A stretch of DNA of 64,000 bases, from contig VXAY01002113.1 of NCBI GenBank assembly GCA_013399855.1, positions 2,315,906 through 2,379,905 of the forward strand. The letters are read 5' to 3'. The position numbers were made by a program, and so were the translations under genes. Below, piece by piece: positions 1 through 10,746 of the stretch; the first letter of the stretch is position 1; each line of letters opens with the position of its first letter. The notes under the pieces are model-generated. The model saw only the letters and a list, made by a program, of their open reading frames with translations. It had not been told where the DNA came from and ran no database searches. This DNA comes from Oxyruncus cristatus (lineage: Eukaryota; Chordata; Aves; Passeriformes; Cotingidae).

Positions 1-317
1 GGACACACCATCAACCTGCTGCTGGAGTGGTGTGGTGGCTGCCATCTGCTCCCACGGGAGGGCTCCGTTAACTGCCGTGTTAATTAAAGAGCCTATTCTG
101 TGCAGAGATAGAGCCTAAAAGTTCCTTGAAGTCTTCTGGATGCTGAGGGGTGAGCAGAGGTCCTGCTGCGGGGCAGGAGAGTGGGCAAGGGGTGTTTGGG
201 GAGTTGGCTGCAGGAGGATGGGGGCAGAACGCCGAGATGCCCACTCGCAGGAGGGTAGCGATGCTCAGGGCTGTCCAGAGTCCCCAGCAAAGCCAAAAGG
301 TCCATCAAGCCTCTTAC

Positions 318-3300
318 CAGCGTTCGGAGGTTGCTCGGGCACAGCGGCCCAAGGGTCAGGAGCTGGAGTGGAACTGGAGCCCTGAGGGGCTGGGGGTGAC
401 GCCGTCCCCCAAGGGTCCGCGGGAGGGAAGCCAGAAGACACGGGTGCCTTCCCCCAAGGGTCGGAGGCTGCAGTGGTGCTGGGGGGAAAATCCCAGGGCC
501 CGGCAGAGGTTTGCTGGGCTGAGGCGCTCGCCTGGGAGAGGGGCTCCCCACTGGTGTCTGGGACTGGCACCCAGGGATCTGCTGCACCAGCCCAGGCAGA
601 GGCCACCGGCTCCGCTTTGGGTTTCATATCTGCAAGAAGAAGGGAAGCTGTGGGACAGGGTAACAGTGCAGGGCACAGAGGGATGGTTAGTGGCAGGGAC
701 GTGTCCCGAGGGCCATGACTTCCAGCAGCAACACCCATGCATACAACGGAGGAGAACCCAGAGGTCCTTACTGTTGAGCTACTGGTGATTCAGGAGGAAC
801 AGAGGCAAGGGACAGGTTTCTGACACTGTCCCAAATTTTGGCAGTCTGCGAGTTGCCCTCACCTGGCATATCCCACGGGTCAGCAGACGCGTGGCTGGAG
901 GGTGCTGGCGCCGGTCCGAATATATCTGCCAGCTCCAGGATAGAGGACTGCAAATAGAAAGGGAATAAAGAGGTGAGGGAGGCCTGAGACAGACCTGTGA
1001 GATCACCCCAGAGCTGATGGTTGGCTGTGTGACCGTCCAGCTCCCAGTGCTGTACCTGGCTTTTCTTCATCTTATCTTCTTCTTGCTCTTCCTCCCTGCC
1101 CTGGGCAGTCTCCTCCACGGCTCTCTGCTGCAGGGAGTTCTCCCCTTGCCAAGTCCTCACCTCCTGCGGGGAGAGGGGATGGGGTCTGTGAGCTCAGCAA
1201 CGCTACAGCCAGCACCTTCTCCAGAAGACAGACCAGCACAGGAGCTGCCACCGCATCCCCGAAAACTCCCAGCATCCGAGCAGACAGCTCCCTCAGGGCT
1301 GAGCCCACCAGGAGAGCACTCAGCAGACAGCCCAGAGCAGGGAAAGCAAAGCGGGCACCGGAGCAAGGTGGTGTTTTGGGCTCCGGCGCCCCAGAGAGAA
1401 GCCCAAGTGCAAGGAGAGCAGAGCGCCAGGACTGTGGGACACAGGTACCTTCTCGTGCTCCTCTTTGCTCAGCGCGAGCGCGAGCTGCAATTGCCTTTCT
1501 TCGTCTGTACTGGAAATTGGAAGTGGCTTCTGCCAACAGAGGAAATTGGGTGACATTTCAGCTTGCCCTCAGCTCGCAGGACTGCTCGGAGGTCCCTGTC
1601 CTTGCCACCGCCTCTCCTGCGGCCTCTTGCCCGCCTGCACAACATCTGTGCCCATCCAGCCGGCCTGTGGACCCCCAGCCCAGTGTCCCTACACTCTCCA
1701 ACCAGCTCCTGCTCAGGCTCCCTGTGGCCCCTGACCACCTCTTTCTCTGACCCCATCACCTGCCTCTGCATTGAGGCTGGGGTGGCCCTAAATTATGCAG
1801 CCAGCATCTCCCCTGGGAGGTTTTAAGGGACTCTGATGAAGTCAGTGGAGGAGAGGGGATGAATTAGGCACTCCATTGCCCAGGCAGCCTGCTGGGGAGA
1901 AGAGTTTGTGACACTGGCTTCAGTTTGGGAATCCTGCAGCCCCACACCCAGACCTGAGGCAGGCTTTGGGGAGAGCCTGTTCCTGTCCCTTCACCACCCT
2001 GTGACACTTGTCCAGCACTGTGGGACCCGCTGGGGCTGGGAATGGGGACCCCGCTGGGGGTGAGCATGTCTGTACATCTGTACACATGTGCACACGCATG
2101 CACAGCCCAGACGGACTCCAACAGGCAATGCTTTCCAGAGCGTGTTCCTACAGTGCTCATCGCAGCAGCATGAGGAAGCTATAAATACTCCAATTCCAGG
2201 ACAAAAATAGGGATACACGCCCTTCTCTGTCTCCAAAAGAGTCTCCATTGGGCAGGGAAGACGGGCAGCAGCAAGAGCTGTCTCCAGAGCATGTCCCCTG
2301 CCCGGCAGGACTGAGCTCGTGGTGCTGGGTGCCAGCTCCAGGGGATGTCCCTTGGTCCCATGTCCCTCTGATTTTGTGTGCCAACCGTATCCACAGGCTC
2401 CGTGTGGGCCGTGCCGGCCGGTGGCAATCCCAGCCGGTGTGCAAATAATCCTGTCCCTGGTGGAAAAGGGGCTGTGGCCATCAGATAGGAGAGGGGACAG
2501 CCTGGGGTGGTTTCACGCTGGGGACAGCAGCTCACTTGTTGCCTGCACACCTACTGGGCTCCTCCTGGGGCTGTTTCCCAGCGCTCTTTCTATCCCAGTT
2601 TGAAAGGACCAGGCAGTGGGACCAAGCTCCCAGCCCGGTGGGGGTGCTGCTGGCCCCACATCCAAGGGGCAAGGCTTTGACCCCTAAAACCTCCGTGGGA
2701 AGGCAAGAGAAATGGGGGAGCTTAGAGTAAAAGCCCTTGGCAAAAGAGGGCAGCCAGGTAGAGGGCGGTTGTGGCAAATCCAGAAGAGTCCCCAGGTTCA
2801 CCCTGGGGTCTGGGAGGCTGGTGCTGTCCTCTCTGGTATGAGCACAGGTAGCAGGGGCAGCCCATGCCTCCATCTGCCTGCTGGCGATTTTGGATGCCAG
2901 GCACAATGCGAGCAGACCGGTGCAGTCGCAGGTGCATGCACCAGCTTCGGGCAGCCCCCAAAATCCTCCCTCCTCCCAGGGAACTGAGCCACTGTGCCTA
3001 AATATAAGGCAAGGTGCAGGGAGACGCCTCGTGCCCCAGGACAGTCAGGGCCACCCTACCTTCTCTGCTTCCTCCCGACTCATGGCCAGCGCCAGCTGCA
3101 GCTGCAGCTCCTCCTCGCCTGTCGTCTGGGGCCGCGCTTGCTCCAGGTCAGAGGCGAACCGTGGGGATGAGGATGATGCTGGGAGATAAAAGAGGAAAAC
3201 GGGGTGGTGTCAGGACTGGTGTATTTTGGGGAGCACATCACCAGCCTCTCCTCCAGGCCCACATCCCAATGCCCAGCCTCCCCAGGGGACACAGACCCAT

Positions 3301-4117
3301 GTGAGAGCTCCTGACCACGAACAAGCCGTGGGTTTAAGGCTGGAGGCACCACCAGCTGCCACCGCTGCTGGGGTTCACCACACAGCCAAATCTCTGTCCT
3401 GTGGTGCAGGATGGAGATGGGCTTCACCACCACCACCACCACCACTTTGAGAGGTGGAGGAGAGCGATGGGCACCAAGCAGGCGCAAACCAAACGCAACA
3501 CCTGCCCCCACTGAGTGAGCCTGAGTGAGCCACCAGCAGCACTCACAGTTGAAGGAGGAGGGCGAGCCCCGTGCCCGGCCGTAGTCCTCGCCGTAAGGTG
3601 ACGCACGGCGGCCGTAGGTGACCTGGTGGCTGCCGCTGCCCATGCCCTCCAGGGCCATGCGCTCCTTGGTCTGCAGCGCGTGCGCCCGCTCCTGCTTCAG
3701 CCGCTCCTCGTCCTTCAGCAGCGCCATCACCTGCTTCACCTTCTCCCGGATGTTGATGCCCTGGTCCTTGCCATCGCGGTCCACGTACTGGAAGTCCTTC
3801 AGCGTCTGGATGGTGTAGAGGTTCTCCCGGCACTGGTGGGTCACCTTCTCGGAGCCGGTTTTGATGAGGTAGTCCAGGAGGGTGAGGGCTTTGTAGACGT
3901 GACGCCAGTTCTTGCCGCTGTCGTTCAGCCGCCGCCAGATCATGCCCATGACCTCAGCGAAGGCCACCGTGTTGAAGGTGAGGTCGGCAATCTCCGACAT
4001 CAGGGAGCTGGGGGGTCCCCAGGGGTCATTGGAGGTGGCCTCCCGCACCTTGATCTCTGCCTCTGAGTAGTTGTGCACGATGTTCTTCACCTGCCGGCGC
4101 AGCGCCGAGGTCGTCAT
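318..4117 (-). CDS. EPN3: Epsin-3, endocytic clathrin adaptor (3' end beyond the left edge)
   Basis: Coding exons read on the minus strand: 4117-3547, 3178-3060, 1529-1449, 1163-1056, 947-863, 629-318. All have GT-AG borders and phase is continuous (425 codons plus one base). Exon 1 encodes the ENTH domain (about residues 12-144). The phosphoinositide-binding residues known in epsin 1 are visible: R8, K11, R25, N30, R63, K69, H73, K76. Exons 2 and 3 each carry a ubiquitin-interacting motif (ELQLQLALAMS and RQLQLALALS). Exons 5 and 6 hold AP-2-binding DPW tripeptides, one changed to GPW. In the family, ENTH binds PI(4,5)P2 at the plasma membrane and the tail recruits ubiquitinated cargo, AP-2, clathrin and EH-domain proteins. 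Exon 6 ends at a strong donor (GTAAGA at 317-312), so the TGA at 267-265 is intronic. The clathrin box and NPF motifs must lie left of the window. EPN3 rather than EPN1/2 is chosen from synteny with MYCBPAP. Confidence 0.95.
3425..3445. repeat. (CAC)7 microsatellite
   Basis: Seven uninterrupted CAC triplets in EPN3 intron 1. Confidence 0.95.
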
Positions 4118-6410
4118 GGCTGTGTGGTGCCGGAAACCTGCCAGCGGCAGGCAGCAATGGTGCAGAAGGAATGAGTGATCACGGCCACAGCCTCACCGGC
4201 GCCTGCAGCGGGGGAACAGTGACACAGAGACCTCAGCATTGCCCCAGCCACCAAGACCTGTCCCCAGAGCCCTCGGTAGGCAGCAGGGACACTTCTCAGT
4301 GTGGACACACCCACCATCGGGGTGCACGCCGGGGGGCTGCCACCGCTCACTAACCTAAAGACACACACAGTGGTCACAAGAAGAAACACCTCATAGGAAG
4401 GGATGCCGAGCACTGCAGAGCCGGCACAAGGTTTGACTGTAGATTCAGCAACATTTGGAGAAGAATTTACCCTGCACTTCTGCTTCTAAAAGTAACCATT
4501 TGAAAATGGCAGCTCCCTCCTCCAGATCCCAGCTGCCTCAGCCCCACCATCCCGGCAAAGCTGGTTTCAGAACCCTACCAGCCCTTGCGCCAGCCAGGGG
4601 CTCCCCTGTGCCCCCACATGCACTACCTGCAGCTGCACACAGCCCTGCTTGCCCCAGTCATCACCCCAAGGCTCTCAGTGCCACTGAGGATGCGCTGTGC
4701 AAACACAAAACCCTGCTGTGAGTCAGAGCCTGTCGCAACTCAGCTGGCAGCTGATCAGATGGGTTTTCCCAGCAAATTTGATAATTTTGCCCCAGCAAGA
4801 GGCTGGCAAAGTCGGGGTGCTAACAGCCAGTGCCAGATCAGCAAGCAGGGTGGATAATGCAATGCCCCTCTCCCCAAAACCCTGAGCTGTCTGAATCTCC
4901 TCTGTGCCCAGGCACAGGGCCGGGGCTGCAGGTGCTGGTATGGCCAGGAGCTGCCCTGGTACCTCCCCGCGGGCAATGCCTGTCCTTGGGATGCTCTGCA
5001 CTGACACGGATGCAGTGACGTGGGGCAATCTGGACCTATCTTCACGTGAGCCCATCACAGTCCTGTCCTCTGCTCCATGTCAGTCCTAAATCTTCACCTC
5101 CTCCCTGCACGGTGGGAAGACACTGTTTACCCTCATTTTGTCTGAGGGCCAAGGCAAGGCAGAGGCAGGGGCTGCCTGGAGCTGCCTTTCCCTCGGCAGG
5201 GCCGCACCACAGGGCCCGGGAGCCAGGCTGCTCCCAGAGCCCCCACTGCGGCTGCGACAAAACTCACTGGCAGTTCTTCCCCCATCCAAGATAACGCCTG
5301 CAGGCAGAGGAGTATCTCCCCCACACAGCAGTGTCTGCGGGCAGCGATTACCGGTGCCCACCCCCCCACCCACCTCGGGTGCCGGTACCTCCCTGGACCT
5401 GTCACACCGTGTCCAGCCCTCCACTGGCTCTGCACAGCGCTCCGTCCTGCCGGAGCTGGGCCGGGGCCGCGCTGACGTGCCCGGGAGCCACGCGCGGCAC
5501 CCACCACGCTCCCATACAACCCGCGCGACCAGTCCAGCACCTCCTGCTCCCGTGGGCCAGCGGCCAGGCGCCCCACGGCTCCGCCAGCAACGTCTCCCGT
5601 GAGTCAGAGAGGAGCCTGGCACCGCCACGCTCGCGGGCGGGCAAAGTTTCTCTGGAGACGCTTCCCTGCATCGATACCCTTTCGCAATGCAGCCCGTCAG
5701 CACGGCCTTTGGATCCCACCGGGAGAGCCCATGGCACGGACGGCCGCACCTGGCACGGAAACACCCTCAGGACGAGGGCAGCAAAGCAGCAAAGTCCTCC
5801 AGGACTTGGCTGCGCACTTTCTTTCCACCAACACCCAGGTGGAGATAAAGTCTCGTTCTCCAAAGGTGCCACCAGCCCGGAAAGCACCAGCAAACACCAG
5901 TACTCCAAGGAGAAGGCAGGATGGTTCCTCCTGCCGCCAACAGGTCTCCTGGCAGCACAAGCCCCAGGTCCAGCGTGACAGGCTCCCGACATTGCTTATC
6001 CAGGCCAGAGACCCAATCCCAGCTGGACTTCGCCTGCCATGAGGTGGCCTGGGAAGTCTGAATGGGAAGAGATGGGAAGCACGGGCTGGGGCTGGGATGA
6101 GAGGAACGTAATCAGGGCTGGAGCTGCCAGCAGGGTTAAGAGCTGCGGGGTTATCAAACACAATATCCCCCCGCAACCCCCCCCCGGAATATAAAGGGAG
6201 TGAAACAGAAGCTGTGCGGGAGATAAGGCGGCAGCACCCGGCAGCTCATATGGAATTACTGCAGTGACCTTGAGCAAGAGGCGGCCAGGTGGGAGAAGGA
6301 CACACGGCTGCGGGGCCAGGTCCCCATCGCCCGCGGCCCGGCGCGGGGGACTGCGGGGGAGACGCGGGGGCGGCGGGGGGGGCGAGGAGGAACGGCGTGG
6401 AGGGGGAGCT
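4118..6410. other. EPN3 upstream region, no coding gene seen
   Basis: A good splice acceptor on the minus strand (pyrimidine-poor but ending GGCAG, AG at 4139-4138) lies 20 bases before the EPN3 start codon, so the ATG exon probably follows a noncoding first exon somewhere to the right. GC and CpG content rise from about 5300 onward and are highest next to the gap at 6411, which makes this the likely promoter zone. I cannot place the first exon or the transcription start. Open frames here have no recognisable protein similarity. Confidence 0.5.
6190..6196 (+). promoter_or_regulatory. TATA box (TATAAAG) pointing right, target unknown
   Basis: The sequence GGAATATAAAGGGAG contains a consensus TATA box on the plus strand. 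GATA-type sites flank it (TTATC near 6150 and AGATAAGG near 6220). A start site would fall near 6220. It faces away from EPN3, and the sequence it would transcribe runs into the assembly gap at 6411, so no gene can be assigned. It could be a chance match in a CpG-rich promoter. Confidence 0.35.
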
Positions 6411-7287
6411 NNNNNNNNNNNNNNNNNNNNNNNNNNNNNNNNNNNNNNNNNNNNNNNNNNNNNNNNNNNNNNNNNNNNNNNNNNNNNNNNNNNNNNNNNN
6501 NNNNNNNNNNNNNNNNNNNNNNNNNNNNNNNNNNNNNNNNNNNNNNNNNNNNNNNNNNNNNNNNNNNNNNNNNNNNNNNNNNNNNNNNNNNNNNNNNNNN
6601 NNNNNNNNNNNNNNNNNNNNNNNNNNNNNNNNNNNNNNNNNNNNNNNNNNNNNNNNNNNNNNNNNNNNNNNNNNNNNNNNNNNNNNNNNNNNNNNNNNNN
6701 NNNNNNNNNNNNNNNNNNNNNNNNNNNNNNNNNNNNNNNNNNNNNNNNNNNNNNNNNNNNNNNNNNNNNNNNNNNNNNNNNNNNNNNNNNNNNNNNNNNN
6801 NNNNNNNNNNNNNNNNNNNNNNNNNNNNNNNNNNNNNNNNNNNNNNNNNNNNNNNNNNNNNNNNNNNNNNNNNNNNNNNNNNNNNNNNNNNNNNNNNNNN
6901 NNNNNNNNNNNNNNNNNNNNNNNNNNNNNNNNNNNNNNNNNNNNNNNNNNNNNNNNNNNNNNNNNNNNNNNNNNNNNNNNNNNNNNNNNNNNNNNNNNNN
7001 NNNNNNNNNNNNNNNNNNNNNNNNNNNNNNNNNNNNNNNNNNNNNNNNNNNNNNNNNNNNNNNNNNNNNNNNNNNNNNNNNNNNNNNNNNNNNNNNNNNN
7101 NNNNNNNNNNNNNNNNNNNNNNNNNNNNNNNNNNNNNNNNNNNNNNNNNNNNNNNNNNNNNNNNNNNNNNNNNNNNNNNNNNNNNNNNNNNNNNNNNNNN
7201 NNNNNNNNNNNNNNNNNNNNNNNNNNNNNNNNNNNNNNNNNNNNNNNNNNNNNNNNNNNNNNNNNNNNNNNNNNNNNNNNNNNNNNN
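6411..7287. other. Assembly gap, 877 N
   Basis: Unknown bases only. The left flank is extremely GC-rich (runs of G and CGG) and the right flank starts with a T run. Translated frames spanning this interval are artefacts. Confidence 0.99.
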
Positions 7288-10200
7288 TTTTTTTTGCTAG
7301 GATCTAAATTTGGAGCAGATTCTTCCCCTGCTCTGAACAGCTCCCAGAGCCTGGCTGGGGGGAGAGAGGGAGGCATCAGATGACATGACAAAATAAGTCA
7401 TGTCTCTCGATCATTTCAATGCCACCCCCTCTCTCTCCCAGCCCTCTGCCTTCCATTTTAATCACTGTCAGCCCTTCAAGTATTAGGGATATATATAATC
7501 TTTTTAATATCACTGACATTTTCCATGATGGAAAGCATCTTGGGGGTGCTGAGACATTCAGGAGAGGGATCGTGCCTTCCTGCTGATGCTCCTGCCACAC
7601 AGAGCAGAGCTGGGATCTGTCTTGCCAGAAGGTCCTGCCTTGGGTCCCAGGGGGAGGCCACATGCCTCCCAGGGCTTTGCAGATCTGAGCAACCTGACAT
7701 TCCCAACAAGCTCTGGCTGTGCAGGCTGAATGAACATCTGCAGCTCTTCCAGCTGCAGCCTGGGAGAAGAGCACATCCAGCATCCCAACCATGCCCAGAT
7801 CAGCCCGGAGAACATCCCAGCTCGGGCGGTGGGAAGCATTCTCCATGGCAGCTCAAGATCCAGGCTTTCCTCTTCCTCCATTCCCAATGCTCCTGATTCA
7901 CTGTGTCAGATGGTGAGGCAGACAGCTTGCTCTTCTTCAGGCACTGATTTTTTACAAGCAAAGTGAACCTCTCTGTGCAGAAAACACCCTACGAGGTGTT
8001 TTCAGAGCTGTACAAACGTGGGGTTTCTTTGCTGGGGCCCACAACCCTGCCGTGGGAAGTGGGACCCAGCAAGGCACTGCTTGCCCTCAGCACAGCCTGG
8101 CTGCTCACCCAGACCTCCTCAGCCATTGAGAAATGCACTGCTTGCAGCATTTTCCTAGAACTCCCCCTCTTCCCAGGCTCCCTGGTGGTGATGGTGTCTT
8201 CAGGCCCCCACTCACATGATGGGTTTGGTATGCAACTCCCAAGGCCAGGAAGGTCGCTCACCTCACCTCAGTTATTTAGCAAACACAACACAAATTATTA
8301 ACACTAATACAAATAATACCCACGTTTGGGAAAGCAGAAGGAATTACTCTGCTTGCCTGGCTGCAAGTGCTCAGCCTTACAGGGTCCTTCATAGCACAGG
8401 GCTGACAGCCCTGAGGGTCCCTGCACTAATGACAGAGCCCATGTCTCACACTGGGCCTGTAATGAGGGTACATATTTCTAAAGCTGTTCTGTGGAAGGCA
8501 GCTCTAATTCCACTGCAGTTCCTATCGTGTAAGTTCCACAAATCAATGCAAAAGGAAAAAAAAAAAAGCAGCTGGCTCAGAAAAAGCTGCAGCAGCCAGA
8601 CAGCAGAGTATCACAGTTGTTGGCCCACACATCCCTTCCTGCGTGCTGCTTGTACCTTGTCCCCTGAGGACACTCTTGTCCAAGGCTGGAAGAGGCACTG
8701 AATTTATGACAAAAATCATGACAAAACGATGACAAAAATTACGACTATTCACAGGTTTGTTCTCCTTTGCAGAGCTCTTATACCACCCTCCTGCCTTGTG
8801 CCACCAGGGTCCTCCCTTGGACAGGAAGGAGATGCCAGCACAGGATATTCTTCCCTCGTACGGGACTGGTGTAAAACTCCCATTTATATGGTGTCATATT
8901 AACAGATTTTCCTGGGGGTAGAATAATACATGGAGCCTGGTTTCCATAGGCTGTACTGGAGATATGGATCCACAGAGACATGGATCCATGGAGACATGGA
9001 TGGGCTTTGCCATCCCTCAGCATAAAGCTACCACATGGAAGGATTCCTGCCTCCGAGACAATCACGTTGCCTCTAGAACGTGCAGACTCCCTCTCGTCTA
9101 GAGACAGATGGCTTGAGCAGTTTGAGTTGGGCAGATTCACAAGCTGATAATCATCTCCAGGGAGGCTGGAGCTATTGTCAGAGCCTGTGAGACACACCCC
9201 AACTTCAGGCCTTTTTCCTCCTAATTCGCAAAATGTTGCTGAAATTCTCACTCCAGGAATGCTGAGCAGAGACATTCCCTTCGTGGGTCTGTGCCTGCTA
9301 AGCCAGAGGAGGCTCCTGCTGCCACAGAAGCCAAAATGCTTCCCCACACTCCACTAAGAGAAAACATCTGAAAACATGAGGAGCCTCACCTGGCCAGCAA
9401 AAAAAATAAGCTGTGCTTTGCCATGGTACTGCCGGGAGCCAAGAGGAAGAATATATGCTCTCCTCAGACAGCACAGGAGTCGAGGAAGCAAAAAACACCA
9501 ATTCTGCAGAAGGCACAGTTATTTCACGCTCTGTGCAGCTCCAGACTGTGTCAGTGTGGCTGCCAAAGGACAGGAGCACGTGCCCGAGGCACACACACCC
9601 GGTGCCACCACGCAGTGACGCGCACAAGTCGTAACAGCCGCGCTCAGCACGGATATGCATCTGCTGCCTAAGAACTCCAGAGGTATCACAACCTCCGTTA
9701 GTGATCTACACTGATGTCATTGCTCTACGGGGACAAAGCCTTTCCTGGGAATGCTGTCCAGCTGCTTTGGCAGGAAGATGGCACTTTTACTGACATGACG
9801 ACACATCTCTCGATGCCAGGTCAAGACAGACCCCACAACCAGCTCGCTCTGCCTTGGGAACCTGCTCCCACTGAAAGCCCAGCGGGCCACACTCAGGCCT
9901 GGGATGCCTCCACAAAAAGCCCTATTCCAGCTGTGATGCACAGGGAAACCCGGACATAAAGCAGCGATGAGCCCAGACACACAGGCAGATGGACAGGCAG
10001 GAGGAGTGCCTCTAACACGAGGCCTTACCATGCTCGCAACATTTACAGCACAAATTGCACTTATTTAATTCAAGAGTGATTAGACTTGGAAGGAAACGAG
10101 TAAGAACTGGCTCAATATGGGGCATGGGTTCCTTGAGCTGGATGGAAAGAAACGGCAAGATCGGCACAAGGTGGAAATTCATGGGTACAAAAGCAGGCAG

Positions 10201-10640
10201 GTTGGCACATCCCTTGGGATAGTGCTTTTACTGGGAGCCAGAATGCCTCAGAGAAGCCTGCTGTCAGCAAGTCCCAAGGGGAGACTGGACAAGCAGCCAA
10301 GAATATGATCAAAAATGGGATGGGTTTGTCTAAGTTACTTTCCTGGTACCGGTGCTCTTGAGTACAAAGGGGCACCCTGCTCACTCACCTGCATTCAAGC
10401 ACAATCGACAAACAAAGAACATATCTCATGTTGACTGGCACTTTTAAATTCTTCTTCCTTAGCAGAAATGCCAGTATTTTCTAGTCTTAACGTTTTCTGA
10501 GGCAGTGATATTTCTTGCCTTGTCTCTTCTTGGCAAGCGATCATCTGTAGCAGTAACAGATGATCCAGCAACAGTCCCACATCACAGCATGTCAGAAAAG
10601 AGGCAGCCCAGTATTTGTAATCACTGAATCACTTCAGAAA
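7288..10640. other. Intergenic region between EPN3 and MYCBPAP
   Basis: No exon, RNA gene or recognisable transposon was found. Small local repeats are present: ATGACAAAA-type units at 8707-8745 and GACATGGATCC-type units at 8960-9003. Open frames are short, lack convincing splice or homology support, and are treated as chance. Confidence 0.6.
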
Positions 10641-10675
10641 GAAGAATCTCCACTCCATCTGTGTAAATATGGTTA

Positions 10676-10685
10676 TTTATTTATT
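10676..10685 (-). terminator. MYCBPAP: MYCBPAP polyadenylation signal
   Basis: Two overlapping AATAAA hexamers on the minus strand (10685-10680 and 10681-10676), 62-71 bases after the MYCBPAP stop codon. This gives a 3' UTR of roughly 80-100 bases. Confidence 0.8.
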
Positions 10686-10746
10686 TTTTTAAAAGCAAGT
10701 CTATTTCTACATGCAAGGGGTTTCAGCTCTCCCACTGCAGAGCACG

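Noticed and set aside
265..317. Apparent premature stop of EPN3 (TGA at 267-265)
   Set aside because: A strong donor GTAAGA directly after 318 removes it; the protein continues in exons left of the window.
93..587. Frame of 164 codons (minus) overlapping EPN3 exon 6
   Set aside because: Shadow frame; the EPN3 frame with DPW motifs and proper splice sites explains the sequence.
6246..7391. Long open frames on both strands across 6246-7391
   Set aside because: Almost entirely N; they are open only because unknown bases give no stops.
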